Shown: positions 1-8,452 of the stretch, one piece after another | Numbering within the stretch: position 1 is the first letter of the stretch | How the letters are laid out: every line of letters begins with the position of its first letter | NCBI GenBank assembly: GCA_017412675.1 | Contig: JAFPWV010000016.1 | Span: 1-35,683, forward strand | Reading direction: 5' to 3' | Source of the DNA: Clostridia bacterium | GTDB taxonomy: Bacteria; Bacillota; Clostridia; Oscillospirales; CAG-272 | DNA: 35,683 bases | The notes under the pieces: generated by a model | What the model saw: the letters and a program-made list of their open reading frames with translations, nothing else | Told to the model about the DNA's origin: nothing | Databases searched by the model: none | Position numbers and translations under genes: made by a program

Positions 1-7
1 CGGCGGC

Positions 8-36
8 TTGACATTCCCGCCCGTCCATGCTATAAT
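8..36 (+). promoter_or_regulatory. sigma-A promoter of the tldD operon
   Basis: A perfect consensus -35 TTGACA (8-13), a 17-nt spacer and a perfect -10 TATAAT (31-36) lie just upstream of the tldD ribosome binding site AAGGAGG (58-64). Start of transcription is expected near 43, leaving a short leader with no visible structure. Nothing else is seen in bases 1-69. Confidence 0.85.
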
Positions 37-69
37 GAGTCGATCCAATCCCACCCCAAGGAGGACATG

Positions 70-1470
70 ATGCTTCAGAAGGAAACCCTCGCGCGGTATC
101 TCTCGCTCTGCCTCATGAGCGATGCGGATTTCGCGGAGATCTACGAAGAGGAAGAGGTCTCGGAGACCTTATCCTCCCTCAATGCCGAGGTGGAGAGCGT
201 GAACCGCACCCTGAAAAGCGGCGCGGGCATCCGGCTCTACCGCGGCGTGCAGTCGGTCTACGGCTACACCAACCACACGGACGACGAGCACCTCATCCCG
301 ATGATCGAGGACCTCAAAGCCGCGCTTGGCAAGACCTATGCCCCCGGCGAAATGGACGCCGCCGTCACCCTCAACCCCGTGGAATACGAAAACAACAACC
401 CCGTGAAGATCGCCTTCGAGGACGTCCCGCTCGCCGATAAGGCCGCCCTCGTCTTCCGCGGAGAGCGCGCGGCCAAGGCATACGACGAGCGCATCGTCAA
501 GACGCAGGGCAGACTGCTCAACGTGCGCCAGTCCGTGCAGATCTCGAACAGCGAAGGCCGCCTCGTCACCGATACGCGCGTCCGCACCCGCCTGATGGTG
601 GACGCCTACGCGGCGGAGGGGGACAATTTCCAGAGCGGCGGCTACTATCCCGGCGCGGGCAAAGGGCTCGAATACTGGGACGAGAAGACCCCGGAATCCA
701 TCGGGGAAGAAGCGGCGCGCTCGGCGATCGTGATGCTCTCGGCTAAGGACTGCCCGTCCGGGAAAATGCCCGTCGTCATCGACAACGAATTCGGCGGCGT
801 CATCTTCCACGAGGCGTGCGGCCACTCCCTCGAGGCGACCGGCGTGGCGAAGAACCAGAGCGTGTTCGCCGGCAAGCTCGGAGAACGGATCGCGGCGCCC
901 TGCGTCACGGCTGTGGACGACGGCACGATCCCAGGCGCATGGGGAAGCGAGAACGTGGACGACGAGGGCAATCCGCAGCGCCGCCGGGTCCTCATCGAAA
1001 ACGGCATCCTGAAATCCTACATGATCGACCGCCTGAACGGGCGCCGCATGGGCATGGAATCGACCGGATCCTCCCGCCGCCAGTCCTACGAATTCGAGCC
1101 GACCTCCCGCATGTCGAACACCTTCATCTGCGCGGGGACGGATCCCTTCGAGTCCCTCTTCGAGGGCGTGGAGCGCGGCCTTTACGCAAAGAAGATGGGC
1201 GGCGGCTCGGTCAACCCGATGACGGGCGAGTTCAATTTCTCCGTCCGCGAGGGCTACCTGATCGAGAACGGGAAGATCACCCACCCGGTCAAGGGCGCGT
1301 CCCTCATCGGCACGGGGCAGGAGATCCTTCTCAACATCGATAAGGTCAGCGACAATCTCGTGCGCGGCCAGGGCATGTGCGGCTCGTCGAGCGGCTCCAT
1401 CCCGACGGACGTCGGCCAGCCCGCGATCCGCGTGTCTTCCATCACGGTAGGAGGTACGGCAAATGAATAA
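70..1470 (+). CDS. tldD: TldD family metalloprotease
   Basis: TldD is the catalytic half of the TldD/TldE (PmbA) heterodimeric zinc protease, a cytoplasmic enzyme that degrades unfolded peptides; in enterobacteria it matures microcin B17 and degrades the antitoxin CcdA. The zinc motif HEACGH (HExxxH, about residues 247-252) followed by SLEATG is visible, and the about 466-aa length is normal. Two ATG codons are adjacent (67 and 70). The second is preferred because AAGGAGG ends 5 nt before it, against 2 nt for the first. The 3' end overlaps the next gene by 8 nt, which suggests translational coupling with the partner subunit. No peptide precursor gene is recognised nearby, so the physiological substrate is unknown. 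Confidence 0.93.
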   Translation: MLQKETLARYLSLCLMSDADFAEIYEEEEVSETLSSLNAEVESVNRTLKSGAGIRLYRGVQSVYGYTNHTDDEHLIPMIEDLKAALGKTYAPGEMDAAVTLNPVEYENNNPVKIAFEDVPLADKAALVFRGERAAKAYDERIVKTQGRLLNVRQSVQISNSEGRLVTDTRVRTRLMVDAYAAEGDNFQSGGYYPGAGKGLEYWDEKTPESIGEEAARSAIVMLSAKDCPSGKMPVVIDNEFGGVIFHEACGHSLEATGVAKNQSVFAGKLGERIAAPCVTAVDDGTIPGAWGSENVDDEGNPQRRRVLIENGILKSYMIDRLNGRRMGMESTGSSRRQSYEFEPTSRMSNTFICAGTDPFESLFEGVERGLYAKKMGGGSVNPMTGEFNFSVREGYLIENGKITHPVKGASLIGTGQEILLNIDKVSDNLVRGQGMCGSSSGSIPTDVGQPAIRVSSITVGGTANE

Positions 1471-2788
1471 GCAGAAATGGATCGCCCGCGCGCTCGAAAT
1501 GGGCGTCGAAGGGCTCGAAATCTACGAAGGCCAGTCCGCGGAGCGCAAGGTCGCGTGGTTCGGCGGGCAGATGGACTCCTTCGGGACCTCGTCCGTCCTC
1601 GGGACCTCGATCCGCGCGATCGTGGACGGCAAGGCGGCAAACCTCGCGCTCGAAGCGGTGGACGACGGCAGGATCGACGAAACGCTCGCCATGCTGATCG
1701 AGCAGGCGAAGCTCGTCTCCTCAAAGGACACGGACGAACTCCGCGCGCCGGAGACGACCGACGAGGTGAAGAGCCGCGCCGTGTGGGTCAAGCCGTCGAT
1801 GGAGGAGATCCGGGACAAGCTCGCGGCGACGGAAGCGGCGATCCAGGCGGCCGATCCGCGCGTGAAGCAGGTCACGGAGATCGGATGGGAGGAATCCGAG
1901 AACTCCCGTGAGATCACGAACTCGAAGGGCGTGCACGTCACCGACGCGAGCCGGTCGCAGGTCCTATACGCGGGTGTCGCGGTCGAAGAAAACGGCGAGG
2001 TGAAGGACGGCTTCCACATCGAGGTCGTGTCCGATCTCTCGAAGATCGATCCCGAAGAGATCGCCAAGAAGACGCTCGAGAACGCCATCGAGGAGCTGGG
2101 CAGCCGTCCGATCCCGTCGGGTCAGTACCCGGTGATCTTCGAGCGGCGCGCGATGACCGCCCTCTTCGGCGCGCTCACGGATATGTTCTCCGGCGACCTC
2201 ATCGGCAAGGGCCTCTCCCCGCTCAAGGATAAGGCGGACACGGCGATCTTCTCCGATCGGATCACGGTCGTCGACGATCCGAAGAACCTCGACTGCCTCT
2301 CCGTCGCAAACTACGACGACGAGGGCTGTCCGACGCGCCGCAAGGTCCTCGTGGACGGGGGCGTGTTCCGTCAGGCGCTGCACAACACGAAATCCGCCGC
2401 GCGCATGGGCACCGTGAGCACGGGCAACGGCTTCAAGTCCGGGTACGCCTCAGCACCCTCCGTACGTCCGATGAACTGCTGCATCCTCCCGGGCGAAAAA
2501 ACGCTCGAGGAGCTGTGCGAAGCGATGGGCGACGGGCTGGTCATCACGCGGCTCGCGGGGCTTCACGCCGGGCTGAACCATGTGACGACGGACTTCTCGC
2601 TCCAGTGCTTCGGCTATCTCGTGAAAAACGGGAAACGGGACCGCGGCGCCGCGCTCATCACGGTGGCCGGGAACTTCCTCGATCTGATGAAAAACGTCAC
2701 CGCCGTCGGCTCGGACCTCGACTGGGAATACCGCTCCATCGCCTGCCCGAGCATTCTCTTCGCGTCCTGCGCCATCGCGGGCGAATAA
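1463..2788 (+). CDS. pmbA: TldE/PmbA, partner of TldD
   Basis: This is the 441-aa non-catalytic partner of TldD. It carries the family fold (conserved ENSREITNSKG region near residue 150, RRKVLVDGG and FKSGYASAP regions in the C-terminal half) but no HExxxH motif, as expected for TldE, which completes the substrate tunnel of the heterodimer. The start lies inside the end of tldD with AGGAGG about 8 nt upstream. The two genes form a canonical pair and share the promoter at 8-36. Function of the pair in this organism is inferred from the family only. Confidence 0.92.
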   Translation: MNKQKWIARALEMGVEGLEIYEGQSAERKVAWFGGQMDSFGTSSVLGTSIRAIVDGKAANLALEAVDDGRIDETLAMLIEQAKLVSSKDTDELRAPETTDEVKSRAVWVKPSMEEIRDKLAATEAAIQAADPRVKQVTEIGWEESENSREITNSKGVHVTDASRSQVLYAGVAVEENGEVKDGFHIEVVSDLSKIDPEEIAKKTLENAIEELGSRPIPSGQYPVIFERRAMTALFGALTDMFSGDLIGKGLSPLKDKADTAIFSDRITVVDDPKNLDCLSVANYDDEGCPTRRKVLVDGGVFRQALHNTKSAARMGTVSTGNGFKSGYASAPSVRPMNCCILPGEKTLEELCEAMGDGLVITRLAGLHAGLNHVTTDFSLQCFGYLVKNGKRDRGAALITVAGNFLDLMKNVTAVGSDLDWEYRSIACPSILFASCAIAGE

Positions 2789-2801
2789 GGGAGGACCGGT
2801 C

Positions 2802-3629
2802 ATGCTGCTCAAACACATCCTGCTCGAAGAGGGCAATCCCGACGCCGCCCTCGACGCCTACCTCGCCGACCCGATCCGCGGCTACACCCGCCGGGCGATC
2901 CTCGTGATCCCGGGCGGCGGCTACGGTGCGGTCTGCGCGGACCGGGAGGGAGAGCCGATCGCGCTCGCGTTTCTGGCAGAGGGCTTCAACGCCTTCGTGC
3001 TGCACTACACCGTCGGGCGGAAGAAGACCTATCCGGCCCAGCTGATCGAGGCCTCGCGCGCCATGGTCCACATCCGGGAGAACGCCGGGGAATACGGGAT
3101 CGATCCCGACGCAGTCTTTGCGGTCGGCTTCTCGGCGGGCGGACACCTTGCGGGCTGCCTCGGCACGATGTGGAACCGCCCCGAGGTCACGGCGGCCGGC
3201 ATCCCCGCGGGCATGAACCGTCCGAACGGCGTCATGCTCGTCTATCCGGTCGTGACGGGCGCGGATGAATTCCGCAACGAGGGCACCATCCGCAACCTCT
3301 GGTGCACCGACACCCCGACCGAGGAGATGTACCGGACGGCGAGCATCGAGCTGGCGGTCGACAAATACTCCTCCCCGCTCTTCCTCGTCCACACCTCGAA
3401 CGATCAGGCCGTCGACGTGCGCAACTCGCTGATCCTCGCGGACGCTTACCGCCGGGCGGGCCTGCTCTTCGAGATGCACATCTATCCGGACGCCACGCAC
3501 GGTGTCGCGCTCGGCAACGACATCACGCGCTGCGGCGTCGAGAAGTGGTCCGATCCCGCGATCGGCGAATGGGTCTCCCATGCCGCGCGCTGGGCCGAAC
3601 GCTTCGGGGATCGCGGGTGTCCGCAATGA
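2802..3629 (+). CDS. alpha/beta hydrolase, acetyl-esterase-like (Aes/BD-FAE type)
   Basis: A 275-aa cytoplasmic serine hydrolase. The oxyanion-hole motif PGGGY (residues 37-41), the nucleophile elbow GFSAGG (Ser111) and a late DATHGV motif supplying the catalytic His are all visible, in the order typical of the COG0657 esterase group that deacetylates sugars, xylan fragments or small esters. No signal peptide is present. The gene starts 13 nt after pmbA behind GGGAGG and overlaps the next hydrolase by 4 nt (ATGA), so it is co-transcribed with tldD-pmbA. Substrate cannot be decided from sequence; given the carbohydrate genes further on, sugar-ester deacetylation is plausible. Confidence 0.8.
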   Translation: MLLKHILLEEGNPDAALDAYLADPIRGYTRRAILVIPGGGYGAVCADREGEPIALAFLAEGFNAFVLHYTVGRKKTYPAQLIEASRAMVHIRENAGEYGIDPDAVFAVGFSAGGHLAGCLGTMWNRPEVTAAGIPAGMNRPNGVMLVYPVVTGADEFRNEGTIRNLWCTDTPTEEMYRTASIELAVDKYSSPLFLVHTSNDQAVDVRNSLILADAYRRAGLLFEMHIYPDATHGVALGNDITRCGVEKWSDPAIGEWVSHAARWAERFGDRGCPQ

Positions 3630-4549
3630 AACGGGAAGACATCACCCTGCCCTCCGCCGCCCCGGGAAGACGGCTTCACACCGTGATTCGGTCCCCGGAC
3701 GAGGAGCCGCGGGCAGTCCTCCAGATCTCGCACGGCATGATGGAGCACATCGGGCGATACGAGGCATTCGCCGAAGCCCTCGCCGGACGCGGGATCGCCG
3801 TCGTCGGTCACGACCATCTCGGCCACGGCACGAGCGTGACGGACGAGCGCGACCGCGGCTTCTTCGCCGAAGGGGACGCCTCGGAAGCCCTCATCCGCGA
3901 CCTTCGCTCGGTCACCCTCGAGGCGAAACGGCGCTTCCCCGGCCGCCCGGTCTTCCTCGTCGGACACAGCATGGGGTCGTTCTTCGCGCGGCGGTATCTC
4001 CCCCTCTTCGGCGGCGAGATCGCCGGGGCCGTTTTCATGGGGACGGGCTGGTTCCCGAATCCCGCCGCAGGCTTCGGCAAGCATCTGTCGCGCGCGATCT
4101 GCCGCATCAGGGGCGAGCGGGCAGCCTCCCCCCTCCTCGACGAGATCATCGTCGGCCGGAACGTGAAGGCGTTCCCGGAGGACGGGCGGCTCGGCTGGCT
4201 CTCGAAGCGGCGGCAGAACATCGCGGACTACGAGGCCGATCCGCTCTGCGGGTTCCGCTTCACCGCGGGCGCGTACCGGGATTTCCTCACGATCCTCTCC
4301 GCCGTCGCCGACGAGGACGGTTACGACGGGATCCGGCGCACCCTGCCGATCCTCGTGATCTCCGGCGAGCTCGACCCGGTCGGCGGGAAAACCGCGGTCA
4401 GAAAGGTTGCGGCGGAATACCGGCGGCTCGGGTTCACGGACGTGACGGAGAAGATCGTCCCCGACGACCGGCACGAGATCCTGAACGAAGACGACCGGGA
4501 GGAGGTCTGCGCCTACCTCGCCGCGTGGATCCTGGAACGGGTGAGATAA
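3626..4549 (+). CDS. alpha/beta hydrolase, monoacylglycerol-lipase / lysophospholipase-like (S33 clan)
   Basis: A 307-aa hydrolase of the PldB/monoacylglycerol lipase type. Visible motifs are HGMMEH (36-41), GHDHLGHG (61-68), the nucleophile elbow GHSMG (Ser115), GELDPVG carrying the likely acid, and DDRHEIL carrying the catalytic His. There is no signal peptide. The ATG overlaps the stop of the preceding esterase (ATGA). The open frame extends much further upstream, but that part is only an alternative frame of the esterase. The likely role is hydrolysis of monoacylglycerols or lysophospholipids in the cytoplasm. It is the last gene of the tldD operon and is followed by a hairpin terminator. 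Confidence 0.82.
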   Translation: MKREDITLPSAAPGRRLHTVIRSPDEEPRAVLQISHGMMEHIGRYEAFAEALAGRGIAVVGHDHLGHGTSVTDERDRGFFAEGDASEALIRDLRSVTLEAKRRFPGRPVFLVGHSMGSFFARRYLPLFGGEIAGAVFMGTGWFPNPAAGFGKHLSRAICRIRGERAASPLLDEIIVGRNVKAFPEDGRLGWLSKRRQNIADYEADPLCGFRFTAGAYRDFLTILSAVADEDGYDGIRRTLPILVISGELDPVGGKTAVRKVAAEYRRLGFTDVTEKIVPDDRHEILNEDDREEVCAYLAAWILERVR

Positions 4550-4568
4550 GCTGACGCAAAAAAAGAGT

Positions 4569-4610
4569 GGCTGTTGCATGAACTCCAAGAAACGGAGAAA
4601 TGCGACAGCC
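4569..4610 (+). terminator. hairpin terminator after the tldD operon
   Basis: Stem GGCTGTTGCAT / ATGCGACAGCC (11 bp with one G-T pair) encloses a loop with a small inner CTCC/GGAG stem, followed by a pyrimidine-rich tract. The hairpin after ecfT at 15588 has the same layout (outer GC-rich stem, inner short stem). Confidence 0.6.
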
Positions 4611-4629
4611 GTTCTCTTTCCATAGCGCT

Positions 4630-4790
4630 TTCGGCGTTCTTTTTCTCCTTTATCGAGGAGAAAAAGAACCAAAAAGAGGAACTCTCTGGAAGTCTTGGGT
4701 GTTCCGCACTCTGCGAAGTGCGGGTTAGGGCGTTGCCCTCGACACTCGGGATGCTTTGCATCCCGGGACACCATTTTGAAAAAGGTGGAC
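4630..4790. repeat. multi-hairpin intergenic element between convergent genes
   Basis: Five hairpins follow one another: GTTCTTTTTCTCC/GGAGAAAAAGAAC (4636-4669), CCGCACT/AGTGCGG (4704-4723), AGGGC/GCCCT (4727-4739), CGGGATGC/GCATCCCG (4747-4765) and CACC/GGTG around 4769-4787. The stretch has no credible coding potential: a 75-codon frame exists across 4574-4801, but the inverted repeats fill it. The compact structure suggests a dispersed, repeat-type or RNA-forming element of the genome. I have an impression, not checked, of similar intergenic sequence in other Clostridia. Only one copy is in this window. Confidence 0.5.
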
Positions 4791-4837
4791 GAAAACTTTA
4801 GCCCTATTTGCGACAACCCGTTTTTGATGCCGGGAGA

Positions 4838-6355
4838 TCAGTCCCCGTTGATGTAGGTCTTTTCGAGGAACTTCTGGAGCGATTTGACGATGGCCTTTTC
4901 GTTCTTGCCGGTCTTCGAGGCGATGTTGTCGCTTCCCGACGTGACAAGATCACGCCAGATGTGTCCGGGCGAGCCGATGTGGGGCGAATTCACAACGCCG
5001 AAGTTGTACGTCGCGCCGCCGCGGATCAGGCCGATCATCTCCGCGCTGTCCTCGTCGCGGGCGTACTTCGAGAGAAGCGCCTTATCGTAGAACGCGGGCA
5101 GGATGAACTGGAATGAACGGGCCGCGAGGTTCTCCGTCACGACGCCGGCGAAGTCGAGGTCCGCGGTGCGCGGCACGGAGTAGAGGTTGTAGGCGTCCCA
5201 GGCGGTGGTGTGATAATTCGTCTGCTCTTCGGTGTACTTCGGATAGGGGATGATGCCGAAGTCGAAGTCGAGCTCGCGCAGGGCGGCCGCGTTGCCGAGG
5301 ATGTCGGCGAGCATGAGGGCGCGCGCTTCCCGGAAGACCTTCGCCGCATCGCGGTCATCGCCGATCATGCTGCCTTCATTGGTGGAGAGGAAGACGCACG
5401 GGTCGACGCGGATGAACTGATAAAGGTTCATGAACTTGTCGATGAAGCTCTCGTTGCTGATGGCGAGCACCGGGAGGCCGTCGTCGCCCTTCACCGTGAC
5501 GTCCGCGTCAAACGCCGCCATGTAGCCGGAGATGAAGTTGGTCGAGTCGGTCGAATAGCCGTACATATCGTCCGCGGTCATCTTCCCGTCGCCGTTGACG
5601 TCGATCATGAGCGTTTCGGCGTAGGTCTTCATGGTATCGAACGTCCACTTCCCCTCGCGCACGAGGTTGTAGGGGGATTCGAGGCCGGTGTCCTCCATCA
5701 GGAGCTTGTTGAAGAAGATGCAGAAGAGGTACTCGACCGAGGTCATCGTCAAGTCGCCGGTGATGTAGTAGAGGCGATCCGCGACATTCATCTCGTAGAC
5801 GATGTCGCTGTTCCACCACGGCTTCTCGAAGTTGACGGCATGGACGTCGTTCCAGTTGGCGAAGACGCCGTCCGCCGCCACCGCGGTGATGTACGCGCCG
5901 TAGCCCGCGACGAGCTGATACGCGTCGTCCGCCGCCAGAACGGAATTCTTGACCTTGGCGGTATAGCCGTCCCGGTCGTCCCAGAGGCCGGGCTCCGTGA
6001 CGGTCACGAGGGAGATGTTCAAATCCGCCTCCGCCGCTGCGTTGCGCTTGTACACCGCCTCGGAGATGATGTCCCCGTCGACCTCGCCGACGAAGTCATA
6101 TTCCGTATGACGGGGTGTGAGAACGGTGAAGGTCTTTCCGCCGAAATTCTCCTTCGGGAGGTCGGTATAGAGCGCGGCGTCCGGGTCCTCCTCCGGGGCG
6201 TCCGTTTCCGCGTCCCCGGCCGACGGTGCGGTCTGACCGGCAGACGTTCCTCCGCTCGGCGCGTCGCTGTTCTGTGCCGATTCTCCGCAGGCTGCGAAGA
6301 GCGGGAGAAGAAGCGCGGCGATCAGAAGGAGGGGAATGATTTTTCTGATTTTCAT
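4838..6355 (-). CDS. extracellular solute-binding lipoprotein (carbohydrate ABC type)
   Basis: A 505-aa lipoprotein. It begins with a signal peptide and lipobox (LLPLFAAC), then a Ser/Asp/Thr-rich linker, then a family-1-like solute-binding fold with the subfamily signature FGGKTFTVLT and RN near the N-terminal lobe and LVREGKWTFD in the middle. An EF-hand-like loop, DVNGDGKMTADD, probably binds calcium, as in other sugar-binding proteins of this group. The ATG at 6355 is chosen because it starts the signal peptide; AAGGAG lies about 12 nt upstream. No permease or ATPase gene is adjacent, so it is an orphan receptor or works with a remote transporter. It resembles the proteins at 8453 and 19366. 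Confidence 0.85.
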   Translation of the reverse strand: MKIRKIIPLLLIAALLLPLFAACGESAQNSDAPSGGTSAGQTAPSAGDAETDAPEEDPDAALYTDLPKENFGGKTFTVLTPRHTEYDFVGEVDGDIISEAVYKRNAAAEADLNISLVTVTEPGLWDDRDGYTAKVKNSVLAADDAYQLVAGYGAYITAVAADGVFANWNDVHAVNFEKPWWNSDIVYEMNVADRLYYITGDLTMTSVEYLFCIFFNKLLMEDTGLESPYNLVREGKWTFDTMKTYAETLMIDVNGDGKMTADDMYGYSTDSTNFISGYMAAFDADVTVKGDDGLPVLAISNESFIDKFMNLYQFIRVDPCVFLSTNEGSMIGDDRDAAKVFREARALMLADILGNAAALRELDFDFGIIPYPKYTEEQTNYHTTAWDAYNLYSVPRTADLDFAGVVTENLAARSFQFILPAFYDKALLSKYARDEDSAEMIGLIRGGATYNFGVVNSPHIGSPGHIWRDLVTSGSDNIASKTGKNEKAIVKSLQKFLEKTYINGD

Positions 6356-6434
6356 AAAATACGTGTGCTCCTTTCCATCGTGATCCGATGCTGATTCGGC
6401 TGCCCCTGTGGCGGGCATCGCTGTGTTCCCTTTT

Positions 6435-6463
6435 ATTATGACACATTCGGGCGCCATTTGCAA
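6435..6463 (-). promoter_or_regulatory. promoter of the 4838-6355 lipoprotein gene
   Basis: Read on the minus strand: -35 TTGCAA (6458-6463), 17-nt spacer, -10 CATAAT (6435-6440). It lies about 80 nt upstream of the start codon and points away from the glycosidase promoter at 6526, so the two units are divergent. Confidence 0.6.
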
Positions 6464-6525
6464 GGCCTCCTTTTCATTTTTCTGCCCGATCCTCTCGTTT
6501 TTTGCGCGTTTTCACGCCGAAGCCC

Positions 6526-6554
6526 TTGCGCCCGGCCTTCGGTTGTGCTATACT
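6526..6554 (+). promoter_or_regulatory. promoter of the GH-A glycosidase gene
   Basis: -35-like TTGCGC (6526-6531), 17-nt spacer, -10 TATACT (6549-6554), about 40 nt before the start codon. Confidence 0.55.
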
Positions 6555-6594
6555 CAACGGGAAGGGACACACCGACGGCTGCGGGGAGGATCTC

Positions 6595-8394
6595 ATGAAA
6601 CACAACGATCGCTTTTTTCACCGGGCGGACGGCACGCGATACCTGCCGCTCGGAGAATTCGGATGCTATTTTTCGCTCGCGTATGTCGGGGAGGAGCTGG
6701 CGGCGGATTCGCAGCACGGCAGCAAGCTGATCGAATTCCAGCACGCGACGCGCAGCGTCTGGCAGAAGTTCTTCCGCTTCCTCTCCGAAGAGGACGGCGC
6801 GACGGCGATCCGCATGTTCCCGCGCGGGGACAGCGGCGGCTCGGCGTGGGAAGGGCTCGATATCGGCGGGCGCGTGAACCGGCCCCTCTTCGAGAAGATC
6901 CGGGCGTACATGGCCGACGCGAAGCCGTACGGGATCGGGCTGCAGCTCTGCCTCTTCACCGAGCCGGAGTGCAGCTTCTACTGTGAGCCCTACACCCGGA
7001 CCTACTGGGGCACGCGCCTCTGGACGAAGGAAGAGATCGCCGCGGCATCGCCCGCCCAGCGCCGTTTTCTCGAACATCCGGACGACATCGTCTCCTACGA
7101 CCGCTTCTTCTCCGATCCGGACGTGCGGGAATGCTGCCACCGGTTCCTCGACGAGCTGCTCCCGATGCTCCAGGACATCGACGGGCTCTTTGCGGTCGAG
7201 ATCTTCAACGAGGCGGGATGGGCGAGCCCCCATGCCGATCCGATGAACACCTTCCGCTGGGAGGACACGCCGGATTACCTCGACTGGCTCCGGGACATGA
7301 CGGACCACATCCGCCGGGTGGCCCCCGATCTCCCCGTCTGCATCAGCAATCCGGGCGTCGGGCTGCTCGGCCACGATCCGATCCATTGGGCGCGCGAGAT
7401 CCGCCCGGACTTTTACTCGCTCCACAACTACCCGGATATCTGCGGCTCACGGCCCGGCATGGACTACGCGGCGATCACCGACATGACCGTCCAGTACATC
7501 GCCGCCGCCTGTCCCGTGATGATGGGCGAATGGGAGGCGATCCCGCTCCGGGCCGTCGATTCCCCGGAAAAGGAGACGCTCCTCACGCTGCTCAGCCGGG
7601 ACATGGCGTGGATGACCCTCTTATCAGGCGCGCCGGGGTGCATCTCGTGGTGCGCGCGGGGCTGGGGACAGTATTTCGCCGTGCGCGAGGTGTTCCGGGC
7701 GCTCGAAGAGGATCCGCTCGTCCCCGATCCGCCGCTTTCGATCGACATTTCCGATGAGCAGGCCTGGCTCGAAGCGCTCTGGCACGGCGGGGAGACGCGC
7801 TGCCGCTATCCGGCATGGCGATGGTGCCCCGACGCCTCGGCGACCGACGGGCTGCACCGCTTCTGCGTCAAGAGCGAGAGCGAAGCCTACCGCCGCCTCC
7901 TCAACGCGGAGCAATGGAGCCTCGAATGCGGCATCCCGTTCCGCTTCGTGCTGGAGGATCCGGACGGGCGCGCGATCCGGCTCGCGGAGCTGACCAAGGC
8001 GGATTTCCTCGCCCAGCAGCCAGCCGTGATGCCGATTGCGGGCTACCGTCAGAAGGCGTTCACGGCGGACTGCGGACGGGTGCGCCTCGTCTATCTTCAG
8101 AACTACCGTCCGTATTCCCATTCGGTGGACGACCGGGCAGGCGGGCTCGCGGAGCAGTTCTCCCTGCGCAGACGCACCCCGGTCCCGGTCACGATCACGC
8201 CCGGCGATGCCGATCCCGGATGCCGCGCAGAGGTCTATGATCTCGACACGGGGACCGTCACCGACCTCGACGGCGGCTCGCTCGATCTCGGCGTCACGGA
8301 TCACGATTTCGTCGTCCTCCTCAGAAACCCGGGCGGGACAAAGAATCGGCCGGGCAATTCCCCCGATCCTCTTGCAAACCGGGGAAAAGCGTGA
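6595..8394 (+). CDS. glycoside hydrolase, clan GH-A (GH5-like), intracellular
   Basis: A 599-aa protein with an N-terminal (beta/alpha)8-barrel. Clan GH-A hallmarks appear in order: an Arg in IRMFPRG, the acid/base Glu in EIFNEAG (Glu206), LHNYPD, the nucleophile Glu in MMGEWE (Glu312) and GCISWCARGWG. A C-terminal region of about 200 residues looks beta-rich and may be an accessory domain. No signal peptide is present, so it should act in the cytoplasm on imported oligosaccharides. The start is set by GGGGAGGA 4 nt upstream of ATG. The exact family (GH5 subfamily or a related GH-A family) and substrate are not resolvable here. Confidence 0.75.
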   Translation: MKHNDRFFHRADGTRYLPLGEFGCYFSLAYVGEELAADSQHGSKLIEFQHATRSVWQKFFRFLSEEDGATAIRMFPRGDSGGSAWEGLDIGGRVNRPLFEKIRAYMADAKPYGIGLQLCLFTEPECSFYCEPYTRTYWGTRLWTKEEIAAASPAQRRFLEHPDDIVSYDRFFSDPDVRECCHRFLDELLPMLQDIDGLFAVEIFNEAGWASPHADPMNTFRWEDTPDYLDWLRDMTDHIRRVAPDLPVCISNPGVGLLGHDPIHWAREIRPDFYSLHNYPDICGSRPGMDYAAITDMTVQYIAAACPVMMGEWEAIPLRAVDSPEKETLLTLLSRDMAWMTLLSGAPGCISWCARGWGQYFAVREVFRALEEDPLVPDPPLSIDISDEQAWLEALWHGGETRCRYPAWRWCPDASATDGLHRFCVKSESEAYRRLLNAEQWSLECGIPFRFVLEDPDGRAIRLAELTKADFLAQQPAVMPIAGYRQKAFTADCGRVRLVYLQNYRPYSHSVDDRAGGLAEQFSLRRRTPVPVTITPGDADPGCRAEVYDLDTGTVTDLDGGSLDLGVTDHDFVVLLRNPGGTKNRPGNSPDPLANRGKA

Positions 8395-8400
8395 TACAAT
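8372..8400 (+). promoter_or_regulatory. promoter of the second solute-binding protein operon
   Basis: -35 TTGCAA (8372-8377), 17-nt spacer, -10 TACAAT (8395-8400). The promoter overlaps the last codons of the glycosidase gene, giving the downstream unit its own start of transcription. Confidence 0.65.
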
Positions 8401-8452
8401 ACAGACAGAGACACTCTCATTCCTATCAATCCTCAATCCAAAAGGAGCAGCC

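Noticed and set aside
4574..4801. 75-codon plus-strand frame after the tldD operon
   Set aside because: Consists of inverted repeats and the terminator; no ribosome binding site.
5210..6394. 394-codon plus-strand frame opposite the first solute-binding protein
   Set aside because: Antisense shadow of a gene with a signal peptide, lipobox and known fold.
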